Source: Planctomycetales bacterium
GTDB lineage: Bacteria > Planctomycetota > Planctomycetia > Planctomycetales > Planctomycetaceae
Length of the DNA: 64,000 nt
Assembly (NCBI GenBank): GCA_028285345.1
Contig: JANQPT010000017.1
Coordinates: forward strand, 219,352 to 283,351
Direction of reading: 5' to 3'
Shown: in pieces, positions 8,793 through 17,061 of the stretch
How positions within the stretch are numbered: the first letter of the stretch is position 1
Layout of the letters: every line of letters starts with the position of its first letter
Translations under genes and position numbers: made by a program
Notes under the pieces: model-generated
What the model was told of the DNA's origin: nothing
Databases searched by the model: none
The model's input: only the letters and a program-made list of their open reading frames with translations

Positions 8793-10403
8793 ATGACACT
8801 TAAAACAAAGCAATTCATCATCGGACTGCTCGGCATCACGTTTTTGGCCTCTTTGGTTTTCGTGCAATGGACCGAAGTGATTCGCAAAGAACAGGAAGCC
8901 GGCCGTGCCACTGCTCACGTCTCCGTCCCGGAGTCGTCACGCCGGTGCGTCGAGTGTCACGGCCAGTCCGTGCAATCTCCCGGAATCGTCGATCACTGGA
9001 AAGGGAGCACACACGCCGCCAAAGGGGTCGGGTGCGTCGAATGCCACATTGCAGAAAGCGGAGACGTCGACGGGTTTGATCATTACGGTGTCCATATCGC
9101 CACAGTCGTAACCCCCAAGGATTGCTCCCGCTGCCATCAAAAGGAATACACGGAATTCGCGCATAGCCATCATGCCAAGGGGGGAAACATCTTGGCGTCG
9201 TTGGACAATTTTCTCGCTGAAACTGTGGAAGGCTCGCGCGTCCCGTTTGATCCACACTCGAAATCGCCCGGGATGACCGATCCGAAAGTCAATGGAATGG
9301 CCAGCGCGATCGTCGGCTGTTTGCAGTGCCATGGGTCGAAGGTCGCCCTGGTCGCCGACGACGGCAGTCAAATCACCGTCGACGATCTGCAGCCCGATGA
9401 AAACGGCCAACCGACCAATCAAGACATCCTTGCCAAAATCGTCCGCAACGACAACGGGCAACCTCAGTTTCACACCGCGACCTGGCCCAACACCGGCATC
9501 GGACGCATCAACCTCGACGGCTCACTCGGATCGTGCTCCGCATGCCACAGCCGGCATGACTTTTCGCCGCGCCGCGCCCGCCGGCCGGAGAACTGCGGAA
9601 AGTGCCACCTCGGTCCTGACCATCCTCAAAAAGAAATCTATGAGGAATCAAAGCACGGCGTCGCGTACCGGGACCTGCAGGAACACATGAATCTGGATGC
9701 GAAAGAATGGGTGCTGGGCAAGGACTATACACAGGCTCCAACCTGCGCGACGTGCCACATGTCGGCGCACTCGCGGAAGGATCCCACAGGCCAATCGACC
9801 GACGGACAAGTCACTCACGATCCGGGACGGAGGATATCTTGGACCAATCGTCCGCCGGTCAGTCTCCCCATGGATACCGACGCCGACGGCAAGGTCGTCA
9901 AGGAAACTGATCCGCAAAAGCGGCGGGACCTGGTCGCCGACACCGCGACGGATAAGCGTAACCGCATGAAACAGGTCTGCCTGCACTGCCACACGCCGAA
10001 CTATGTCGACGGGTTTTACAAGCAGTACGACGACTTCGTGCACCTCTACAACGAGAAGTTCGCCAAACCGGGCAAAGCGATTATGGCCGCTCTCAAAGAG
10101 CAAGAATTGATCACCAAACCCGATTTCGACGAGGAGATCGAATGGACGTGGTTCTATCTGTGGCACCACGAAGGGCGCCGGGCGCGGCATGGCGCGTCGA
10201 TGATGGCGCCGGATTACGCCCATTGGCACGGTATGTACGAAGTCGCCGAGCGGTTCTATGTGGAGTTGATTCCTCAAGCGCGGGAGATCACCGAACACGC
10301 CGAAGCAGAGGGCAAGACCGAACAAGCCCAGGCCGTGAATCAACTCATCGACGAGATCCTCGCCCGTCCGGAGCACCAATGGAAATCGGCCGCCAAGAAA
10401 TAG
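8793..10403 (+). CDS. Octaheme cytochrome c, hydroxylamine oxidoreductase-like
   Basis: The protein is 536 residues from ATG 8793 (AGGAAAG upstream); an ATG at 8760 would add 11 residues, and the numbers below use that longer form. A single membrane helix at 18-36 probably anchors it outside. There are exactly eight CxxCH motifs: Cys63, 92, 122, 187, 259, 279, 329 and 407. The stretch LGPDHPQKEIYEESKHG is a hallmark of the HAO/octaheme nitrite reductase superfamily. Near the C-terminus, MMAPDYAHWHG holds Tyr486, close in position to the tyrosine that cross-links the catalytic haem in true HAO; only an alignment can confirm this. Known members oxidise hydroxylamine or hydrazine, or reduce nitrite. 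Its place after the Rieske and cytochrome b genes suggests it exchanges electrons with that complex. Confidence 0.9.
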   Translation: MTLKTKQFIIGLLGITFLASLVFVQWTEVIRKEQEAGRATAHVSVPESSRRCVECHGQSVQSPGIVDHWKGSTHAAKGVGCVECHIAESGDVDGFDHYGVHIATVVTPKDCSRCHQKEYTEFAHSHHAKGGNILASLDNFLAETVEGSRVPFDPHSKSPGMTDPKVNGMASAIVGCLQCHGSKVALVADDGSQITVDDLQPDENGQPTNQDILAKIVRNDNGQPQFHTATWPNTGIGRINLDGSLGSCSACHSRHDFSPRRARRPENCGKCHLGPDHPQKEIYEESKHGVAYRDLQEHMNLDAKEWVLGKDYTQAPTCATCHMSAHSRKDPTGQSTDGQVTHDPGRRISWTNRPPVSLPMDTDADGKVVKETDPQKRRDLVADTATDKRNRMKQVCLHCHTPNYVDGFYKQYDDFVHLYNEKFAKPGKAIMAALKEQELITKPDFDEEIEWTWFYLWHHEGRRARHGASMMAPDYAHWHGMYEVAERFYVELIPQAREITEHAEAEGKTEQAQAVNQLIDEILARPEHQWKSAAKK

Positions 10404-10520
10404 CGGCCGGGCGGGTATTGATCGACCAATTCGTTGAACACGACGGCGCCTTGATTGCGAATGCTCTGCTATTCAATTGAGGCGACTGCGGAGGGCGACT
10501 GAAGCGGCGCACCGCCCAGT

Positions 10521-12365
10521 TCAGGTCGCGCCGTCTGATACCGCTGAATCTTTCGGGATTCGATCGGGTCCAGCGGAGGTCGTTGCCGCTGAGGAAGTCG
10601 GAGGCGCTGCCGTAGGCAGCTTCTGGCCGTTCTCAGACGACTGACCGGCCCAGATGGTTTCCGATGTCGGCAGTGCGAACGGGATTTCTGCTTTCTCGAA
10701 TTCTCGCATGAGCTGCAAGTTGATCTGCTCGCTAAATGCTAGAAACTCCCAGTACTCTGGAGGGTGGTACCAGTAAATGATCCGGAGATTCAGCGAATCA
10801 CGGTTGTAGTCGGTGAAGAATATCCGCGGCGGGAAATCGGCCTGCTGACCTTGATGGTCTTGCATGATGTCACGTGCAATCCGCAACGACTCCTCGACCT
10901 TCTCAGGCGGCGTGTCCAACGGAATGGCGATATCCATCACGCGGCGAATGTGCAGGCGTCGCCCTATGTTTTCAATATCCAAACGTCCCATTTCCTCGTT
11001 GGGGATGACCGCCAAATGTCCGGTGAGCAGGCGGATTTTGGTTGAACGCAGACCAATTTCCTCGACGACGCCGTCGTACTCTTTGACCGATATCCGCTCG
11101 CCCACACGGTACGGCTTATCCAAAATGATCATCAGGCTGCCGAAGAGATTCCGCAACATATCCTGAGCCCCCAACGCAACCGCCAGTCCGCCCACACCGG
11201 CACCGGCCAACAGCGTCGTCAGTGGAATGCCCAGATATTGTCCCCCCTCCAGAAAGATGATCAGCGCCGCGACCAGACTCGACGCCTTGCAGGCGAGACG
11301 AATGAATTGGGCGTCCACACCGCGGGGATGAATGTTGGGCTGGGCGATGATGATTTCGGCAATTCGGCTACCGGCGCCGACAAGCACGACCAGTACTGTA
11401 AATAGAAAGACAAGATTGGCTGAGAACCGCGTCACCGTCAACGCGCGGCCGGAAATCACCAATTGCTGTTCAGCAAAACTCTTGACGATGATCGGCACCA
11501 GCATTGCGGCGATCGGCAGCGCCAGTGAAAAGCAGTAACGGATCAGATTCGCCTGTCGGCTCTGGCCGGTCTTCCAGCGACCCGCCCGATACGCTGCAAA
11601 CATCACGGCCGCTGCGAGAAGAATGATCAGTGCCAAGCCCATCCACTGCCAGATCGCCTGTCCGTAGACGCGGGTCCGGATCCATTCGGGCAGGCTGTGT
11701 ACAAACTTGCTCATCAACGGCGACTTCGGCTCGGAGAGGTACCACTCCAAAAACCCTTCCGACGCTCCCGGCTGATACGGGAGATGCTTGACGCGTTCGT
11801 AGAAGTCGTCGACTTTGTCGACCGTGGCGGCACTGAAGACGTAATTCCCCTGCCGAGGCCCTTCCTGGATTCGCTCGATGGTGATTTCCGTATTTGGAAT
11901 CGTCCAATGCGTCAGCGGCGGCTTATCGCTGTCCTGTTCAATCTGCTCTAAGTCCGGAATCTCGTGCTCCAGCGGCAGTTCGATTCGATCTAGCACCTCT
12001 TTCAAGTACACTGCGGATTCACGCCCGGAGAATTGCCGCATATATTCCGGGACCTGACTCAAATCGAGGCAGTACAGTATCTGGTGTGTCACATAATCAA
12101 CGCTGCGTTCATCACTAGTTGTGCGGCCATGATCGCGGATATAGCGAAAAGCTTTGTCGCACGCACTGCGAAACGAGTTGAGCGTCGCCCGTGGGCTGGA
12201 GGTATCGGCCGGTTGCAGCGGGTGGTGCGGACGATTCTCCTCGTCAGCGGACGCAATCGGCGCAGCGACCGCCCAGAAGAGCAATATCAGGCAGAGCGCC
12301 CCCATGCGGCCTGGGACTGAGGCGACCCGTCGACCGTGCGAATACGGGGGATGCCGATCAATCAT
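10521..12365 (-). CDS. MscS-family mechanosensitive channel with extracytoplasmic domain
   Basis: The start at 12365 is preferred because it places a hydrophobic signal (LCLILLFWAVAAPIA) near residue 25; an upstream start at 12491 would add 42 unlikely residues. The 614-residue protein has a soluble N-terminal domain (about 45-240), four membrane helices near 243-260, 277-294, 316-334 and 356-373, a Gly/Ala-rich pore helix at about 385-405 (AGAGVGGLAVALGAQD) and a cytoplasmic beta domain with an IPNEEMG segment. MscS channels open under membrane tension and release solutes after osmotic downshock. It is convergent with the octaheme gene and probably monocistronic. Confidence 0.9.
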   Translation of the reverse strand: MIDRHPPYSHGRRVASVPGRMGALCLILLFWAVAAPIASADEENRPHHPLQPADTSSPRATLNSFRSACDKAFRYIRDHGRTTSDERSVDYVTHQILYCLDLSQVPEYMRQFSGRESAVYLKEVLDRIELPLEHEIPDLEQIEQDSDKPPLTHWTIPNTEITIERIQEGPRQGNYVFSAATVDKVDDFYERVKHLPYQPGASEGFLEWYLSEPKSPLMSKFVHSLPEWIRTRVYGQAIWQWMGLALIILLAAAVMFAAYRAGRWKTGQSRQANLIRYCFSLALPIAAMLVPIIVKSFAEQQLVISGRALTVTRFSANLVFLFTVLVVLVGAGSRIAEIIIAQPNIHPRGVDAQFIRLACKASSLVAALIIFLEGGQYLGIPLTTLLAGAGVGGLAVALGAQDMLRNLFGSLMIILDKPYRVGERISVKEYDGVVEEIGLRSTKIRLLTGHLAVIPNEEMGRLDIENIGRRLHIRRVMDIAIPLDTPPEKVEESLRIARDIMQDHQGQQADFPPRIFFTDYNRDSLNLRIIYWYHPPEYWEFLAFSEQINLQLMREFEKAEIPFALPTSETIWAGQSSENGQKLPTAAPPTSSAATTSAGPDRIPKDSAVSDGAT

Positions 12366-12641
12366 TCCCTCGCGATTGTGTAAACTACGCATCAATTTCA
12401 TGCTGTCGGCCACTCGCAACCCGGCTTCGACTGGCAAGGATATCGTTTCATGATTGTGCTGTTCCCAATATACCAACTCCGCGCCGATCACGCGAAGCTC
12501 GACTCACACGCAGTGACCTCTCCGACTGCGACTTGTCAGTGTTGAGCTTCGTCCGTCATAATAGTGACGAACCGGACGGGGCGACTTCAACCAGGGCGTC
12601 CGACTCAAACAATTCGACTCCACCGCACCAGGGAAACATCT

Positions 12642-14477
12642 ATGCGAGCTCAAGCAGTCGTCGCGTTGATTGCGTTTGTGGTCACTCCGCAATGGTTGGC
12701 CGCCGGCACTTCGAACAGCCTGATGGACATCTCCGCCGATGGGACATTGCTGGCGTGTGCCAACCGCGATAACGGCACGGTAAGCCTCGTCGATTTACCC
12801 TCGCACAAAGTGGTCGGCGAGATTCCCGTCGGTCACAAACCGGAGGGGGTCAGTTTCATTGGCGACACGCATCAATTGGCGGCGACCGTTTACGCCGATG
12901 ACCAGATCGTGTTCATCGACGGCGACGCTCGCCGGGAAACGGGCAGGATCGATGTCTTCGACGAGCCGTACGGCATCGTCTCCAGTCCCGATGGAACCCG
13001 CTTATACGTCACGCTGGAGTACCCCGGCGAAGTGTTGGAGATCGATGCTCAGAGTCGAAGCGTCCTGCGCAAGCTACCGGTCGGAAAATTCGTCCGCGGA
13101 GTCGCCTATTCCGATCGCGATCGGCGGTTGTACGTGACAGAATATCACACGGGAGTCGTCAAAGCGGTCGACGTGGAGAACGGCAAAGTCGTCGATCAGT
13201 GGCGGGGGTCGCGCAGCGACAATCTCGCGCGGCATGTCGCCTCGCACCCGGCGCGGCCGAAGGTTTATCTACCCCACATTCGGTCGAAGGTGACCGTGGC
13301 GCATGGGGCGGGCTCGATCTTTCCTTACGTTTCAGTGATCGATTCCGAACCGGGCGAGGGACGGCGGCGAAAGCCGATCGCTCTGGACGCGTTTCGGGGA
13401 ACGTTTGTCGTCGCCAATCCTTGGGAGCTCGCCGTCTCGCCTGATGCGCGACGCTTATATGTGGTCTTCGCCGGAACCGACGACATGTATGTCTGCGACG
13501 TCGTCGATGACGACTACCGCGAGCTCAAATACGTCAAAGTCAATAATCTCGGCAAAAACCCCCGCGCCGTCCGGGTCGCTCCCGACAACGAAACGTTCTA
13601 CGTTTACAACACACTCGATTTTGAGGTCGTCGCCTACGACACGGAGTCGCTCAAACCGACCGCCAAAATCGGGGTCTGTCAAAACCCCCTCAGCGACGAA
13701 ATCTGGCGGGGCAAGGTGCTGTTTTATTCCGCCCTGCAGCCGATGGTCAGCCGCCGTTGGATTTCCTGCGCCAGTTGTCACCCCGACGGGCACAGCGACG
13801 GCCGGACGTGGCACAATCCGGAAGGGCTACGCGATACCACAGCCCTGTTCGGCATGGCCTGGACGCATCCCATTCATTGGTCGGCGGACCGCGATGAAGT
13901 CCAGGACTTCGAACACACGATCCGCAGTCAGTTGATGCAAGGCCGCGGATTGATTGACGGCGACGTCCACCCCTCGCTGGAAAAACCGAACCGGGGCTTG
14001 TCGCGCGATCTCGACGCCCTCGCCGCTTATTCCAACACTCACAAATTCACACTCAGCCCGCATGCCAAACAAGGCCTGAGTGAATCGGCGCAGCGCGGCC
14101 GGAAGGTTTTCTTCTCAGAAAAAACAAAATGCGCGCAGTGTCACAGCGGCCCGTTCTACACCGATTCGCGATTGCAGCAACCGTTTCTGCTGCACGACGT
14201 CGGGACGGGCGATGACGACCCGTCGGAGAAAATGGGACCCAAATACGATACGCCCACCTTGTTGGGAATCTATCGAACGGCACCCTATTTGCACCACGGC
14301 AAGGCGGCGACGCTCAAGGAGGTCTTGACGACGCACAACGAGGACGACCGCCACGGCCGCACAAGCCATCTGTCTGAGGGCGAAATCGACGATCTGATCG
14401 AGTTTCTCAAATGTCTACCTTATGAAGACCCCGAAATTGAAGCCAAAAAGTCGGGGTTGAAGGCGGTCTTGAATTGA
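12642..14477 (+). CDS. YVTN-type beta-propeller fused to a cytochrome c peroxidase-like domain
   Basis: The start at ATG 12642 is chosen for its AGGGAA site and for the signal peptide that follows (MRAQAVVALIAFVVTPQWLA). Of 611 residues, about 25-350 form repeated propeller blades (for example VEISPDGTRLYV-like units such as SSPDGTRLYVTLE and VSPDARRLYVVF). The C-terminal 260 residues carry two haem c motifs, CASCH at 376-380 and CAQCH at 497-501, with PYLHHGKAATLKEV typical of the di-haem peroxidase/MauG group. It is exported and likely redox active. The substrate is unknown. It stands alone between a divergent mscS gene and the thioredoxin-like pair. Confidence 0.88.
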   Translation: MRAQAVVALIAFVVTPQWLAAGTSNSLMDISADGTLLACANRDNGTVSLVDLPSHKVVGEIPVGHKPEGVSFIGDTHQLAATVYADDQIVFIDGDARRETGRIDVFDEPYGIVSSPDGTRLYVTLEYPGEVLEIDAQSRSVLRKLPVGKFVRGVAYSDRDRRLYVTEYHTGVVKAVDVENGKVVDQWRGSRSDNLARHVASHPARPKVYLPHIRSKVTVAHGAGSIFPYVSVIDSEPGEGRRRKPIALDAFRGTFVVANPWELAVSPDARRLYVVFAGTDDMYVCDVVDDDYRELKYVKVNNLGKNPRAVRVAPDNETFYVYNTLDFEVVAYDTESLKPTAKIGVCQNPLSDEIWRGKVLFYSALQPMVSRRWISCASCHPDGHSDGRTWHNPEGLRDTTALFGMAWTHPIHWSADRDEVQDFEHTIRSQLMQGRGLIDGDVHPSLEKPNRGLSRDLDALAAYSNTHKFTLSPHAKQGLSESAQRGRKVFFSEKTKCAQCHSGPFYTDSRLQQPFLLHDVGTGDDDPSEKMGPKYDTPTLLGIYRTAPYLHHGKAATLKEVLTTHNEDDRHGRTSHLSEGEIDDLIEFLKCLPYEDPEIEAKKSGLKAVLN

Positions 14478-14744
14478 CCGGTCCGCTGTGTGATCCAATT
14501 CACAGACGATGCCAGGCGTGTTGTTGAAGATGATCGTTGTGCGGAGAAGACCCGTTCAGGCAAAGTTGCCATCTCCGTCCATAATTTTGTCAGAATTGCA
14601 ATCTGACTCCAAACAGCTAGAATTTGCTCAGCGTATTTTGCACTGCACGATCCAAGTTTCAGACTTGTTTTTCTTCGTTAGCTGCGAGTCGAAATTGCTT
14701 CGGCACGCATACCCCCACCACCGAGAGAAGGAGACGTTGTCACT

Positions 14745-15308
14745 ATGTTGAAAGCGATTGTCCCCAGCTGCGCACTGGTCCTCGTCGGCGCCTTGGCCTT
14801 AACGGCTGCTGAGAAATCCCCAAAGCTGGAGTCCGGGCTGAAGCCGGGCGAGCGCGTTCCTGCGTTTAATGTCCGCGACATCACCGGCCCCGAAAAGGGT
14901 GAAACCTTGTGCTACCGCTGCCGCTTTGGAGGCAAACCGGTCGTCAATATCTTCGCCCGCGAGATCACGCCGGAATTGACCTCGCTGATCAAAAACGTCG
15001 ACAAACAAGTCGCCAAAAACAAAGATCAGAAGATGGAAGCGTTCGTCGTCTTTCTGACCGACGAACCCGATAAGGCCGAGAAAAAGCTTGAGAAACTGGC
15101 CGAGAAACACAAGGTCAAGATTCCGCTCACATTGATCGACAATCTCGCCGGCCCTGAGAACTACAAGATCGCCAAGGACGCCGACATCACCGTGATGATG
15201 TGGGTCGACGGCAAAGTTAAAGTCAACCACGCCTTCTCCAAAGGCAAGCTCAAGAAAGAGACCGTCAAGAAAGTCTCCGCCGATACCAAGAAGATTTTGG
15301 AAGACTAA
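14745..15308 (+). CDS. Exported thioredoxin-fold protein with CYRC motif
   Basis: A 187-residue protein with a signal peptide (MLKAIVPSCALVLVGALALTAA) and a thioredoxin/peroxiredoxin-like domain. The likely active site is Cys56-Tyr-Arg-Cys59, followed by a beta strand (PVVNIFAR), a long charged helix and the strand AFVVFLTDE. The later part PLTLIDNLAGPENYKIAKDA continues the fold. It is Lys-rich. A GAGAAGGAG lies upstream of the ATG and a strong terminator follows. I do not know a named family; a thiol redox role in the cell envelope is inferred from the CxxC and the fold. The next gene is a diverged duplicate in which the second Cys codon is TGA. Confidence 0.8.
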   Translation: MLKAIVPSCALVLVGALALTAAEKSPKLESGLKPGERVPAFNVRDITGPEKGETLCYRCRFGGKPVVNIFAREITPELTSLIKNVDKQVAKNKDQKMEAFVVFLTDEPDKAEKKLEKLAEKHKVKIPLTLIDNLAGPENYKIAKDADITVMMWVDGKVKVNHAFSKGKLKKETVKKVSADTKKILED

Positions 15309-15340
15309 AACGTCTGCCACGGCAACATCGAGAGTTTTCC

Positions 15341-15385
15341 CAACAGGCCGCGCACCGCAGGGTGCGCGGCCTGTTGCGTTTTTAT
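15341..15385 (+). terminator. Intrinsic terminator after the CYRC gene
   Basis: A perfect 16-base stem: CAACAGGCCGCGCACC (15341-15356) pairs with GGTGCGCGGCCTGTTG (15361-15376) around the loop GCAG, followed by CGTTTTTAT. It separates transcription of the first thioredoxin-like gene from the second. Confidence 0.93.
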
Positions 15386-15507
15386 ATTTCGGAGGTTTTT
15401 CCACCGGCGGGTCATCAGAAATCTGGCAAAAGCAAGGGCTCGAATAGTACAATCGGAGCCGTGATTTGCAGACGGTTTTCTTTCTCTCTTCGAAACAGGA
15501 GGCACAC

Positions 15508-16254
15508 ATGAGATCGATGAAGTGGCGCGCCGGGCCGCTGAGCGGACTGGTGCTGCTGGGCTTGATGACGGTCATCGGCTGCGGATCGGGTGACGACAAC
15601 AAGTCCGATGCCAAGTCCGATACCAAGCTCAGTTCCGACACAACGACGGCCAAACAGACCCCGGCCAAGGAAACGGCGGCCCAACCAGACCCGGCGACCA
15701 AACAGCCGGTCCAACCTGAAGCGGACAAGACCGCGTCACCGGAAACGAAAGAACCGGTCGCCGTCGCCCTGTTGTCCGGCTTGCAGCCGGGCGATCCCGC
15801 CAAAGCCTTTAACGTGCATGATGTCACCGGCCCCGCAGCCGGCACATCACTCTGCTATCGGTGACGGTACTCATCTCGTCCGGTGATCAACGTGTTTGCC
15901 CGCACGTTCACCGACGATTTGGCCAGTTTGGTCAAGCAGATCGATGAAACCGTCACGGCGCATCAAGACCAGAAGCTTTCCGCATTCGTGGTCTTTCTCA
16001 CAGACGACTCCGACGCGACGGAGCCGCAAATCAAACAGCTGGCGGACTCGTCCGGAATCGGTCAAACGCCATTGACCATGTTCGAGTCCATCTCCGGCCC
16101 GCCCGCTTACAAAATCGCCCAAGATGCCGACGTCACCGTCATGCTCTGGCGCAACAAGAGGGTTCGGAACAACTTTGCGTTTCGCGAAGGAGAACTGAAC
16201 GCGGATCACATCAAGGAAATCGTGGCCCAAGCGAAATCGTTGGCCACGGAGTAA
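15508..16254 (+). CDS. Putative selenocysteine lipoprotein, thioredoxin-like, motif CYRU
   Basis: Read with TGA 15862-15864 as selenocysteine, this is one 248-residue protein. A perfect AGGAGG (15497-15502) lies five bases before the ATG. A lipobox VIGC puts the lipid anchor on Cys25. A disordered Lys/Thr/Asp/Pro-rich linker covers about 26-92. The thioredoxin-like domain then matches the upstream paralogue without gaps through the active site: CYR-TGA-R here, CYRCR there, so residue 119 is Sec exactly where the paralogue has its second Cys. Conservation continues after the TGA (PVINVFAR, DQKLSAFVVFLTDD, YKIAQDADVTVMLW) to the stop at 16252. A hairpin lies 17 bases past the TGA. Alternatives are a nonsense pseudogene or a sequencing error; the intact frame on both sides argues against them. 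It is expected to be an outward-facing redox lipoprotein. Confidence 0.8.
15882..15912 (+). promoter_or_regulatory. SECIS-like hairpin just downstream of the in-frame TGA
   Basis: GGTG (15882-15885) pairs with CACC (15909-15912) and AACGTG (15889-15894) with CACGTT (15903-15908), giving ten base pairs with a three-base bulge (ATC) on the 5' side and the loop TTTGCCCG. The loop begins 30 bases after the TGA, inside the spacing accepted for bacterial SECIS elements. The usual G among the first two loop bases is missing unless a U-G pair closes the loop, so the match to the consensus is partial. The Cys paralogue shows no equivalent hairpin. Confidence 0.5.
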
Positions 16255-16283
16255 ATTGCGTTTTACAAGACAAACATGAGAAG

Positions 16284-16323
16284 CGCCGCCGGGCATTCAA
16301 TTGGCCGGCGGCGTTCTTTTTTT
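16284..16323 (+). terminator. Intrinsic terminator after the selenoprotein candidate
   Basis: CGCCGCCGG (16284-16292) pairs perfectly with CCGGCGGCG (16305-16313), with a 12-base loop, followed by TTCTTTTTTT. It lies 30 bases after the TAA at 16252-16254, where a terminator belongs if the whole frame through the TGA is a functional gene. Confidence 0.9.
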
Positions 16324-16358
16324 GGACGAGACCGTTCGAGCCCCCGGTCAACAAGGTG

Positions 16359-16476
16359 TGCCACTGGCTCCGCCAGTGCGCTTCGATACAATGGGTTGGT
16401 TGACGTGTCCGCTCTGCAAAGAAATAGCATGCGAAAACTTGCGCACTACTTTAAGACACAGGCAAAGCCAGTGGCA
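16359..16476. repeat. Inverted repeat pair, possible small mobile repeat
   Basis: TGCCACTGGCT at 16359-16369 is the exact reverse complement of AGCCAGTGGCA at 16466-16476, so the ends of a 118-base block are inverted. Each end is itself followed or preceded by related short palindromic bases (CTCCGCCAGTG). It carries no gene of its own. Confidence 0.5.
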
Positions 16477-16573
16477 AACGTTGCCACCGCTCTGACCCAT
16501 TGCCACCAAGCCGACTGACATGATTCTAAAACGTGGCATCACCGGTTTTCTTGATCGTCACCACAGCGAGGCG

Positions 16574-16984
16574 ATGCCAGAATTCACTTTCGTCGACTTC
16601 AAAGGTGTCGTCTATGCTGTCGCGGCACCGCTTCACCTCAACGTCACAAACGTGACGGAACGGGGCATAACTCCGAATTTTCACTTTGCGAATCTCGCCG
16701 GCAGGGAGATTTCGGTGTCGATCCTGGGCCACTCGATTTTTCCGATCTGTGCATTTGCGGAACCGGCACCAGCATCACTCCAAGACATTCGATTCGTCGA
16801 CTGTCCCGACATCGCGCGGAGCATCACCGACATGTTTCCCTATGTCGCCACGCCGACGGCTGAAGAACTCAATCGTAAACAGACAGATTCCGACCTACGT
16901 GTTCTGGGCGCCGCAGAACGAGACCAAATACAATACTGGAAACCGCAAACGGTCGGCGAACTTGCATTCAATTGGTGGGATTGA
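16574..16984 (+). CDS. Hypothetical protein
   Basis: I do not recognise this 136-residue protein. ATG 16574 follows AGCGAGGCG and is preferred; an ATG at 16520 would add 18 residues without a ribosome site. The sequence begins MPEFTFVDFKGVVYAVAAP, is rich in beta-prone stretches (REISVSILGHSIF) and has no signal peptide or membrane helix. Codon use is less GC-rich than in the neighbours, which may mean recent transfer. It is followed after 77 bases by a second unrecognised gene of similar composition. Confidence 0.45.
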   Translation: MPEFTFVDFKGVVYAVAAPLHLNVTNVTERGITPNFHFANLAGREISVSILGHSIFPICAFAEPAPASLQDIRFVDCPDIARSITDMFPYVATPTAEELNRKQTDSDLRVLGAAERDQIQYWKPQTVGELAFNWWD

Positions 16985-17061
16985 AATGACCCAGCAGCGC
17001 GGCACACGTTTCAGTCATTGAACCATTGGCATTCGGATGTATCGACTTTACGGAGGCAGAA

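Larger units (their letters stand above)
16255..16573. other. Intergenic stretch with terminator and inverted repeat
   Basis: About 320 bases after the selenoprotein candidate. It holds an intrinsic terminator (16284-16323) and an 11-base inverted repeat pair (16359-16369 and 16466-16476), both listed separately. A short frame with a CPLC motif runs through it but overlaps the repeat and has no ribosome site, so I do not call it. Confidence 0.5.

Noticed and set aside
15508..15864. Short lipoprotein ending at the TGA, followed by a separate downstream gene
   Set aside because: The TGA falls inside the conserved active site, the frame continues with full similarity to the paralogue, and the downstream part has no ribosome site of its own.
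16301..16495. Small frame with a CPLC motif
   Set aside because: It overlaps the terminator tail and the inverted repeat and lacks a ribosome site.
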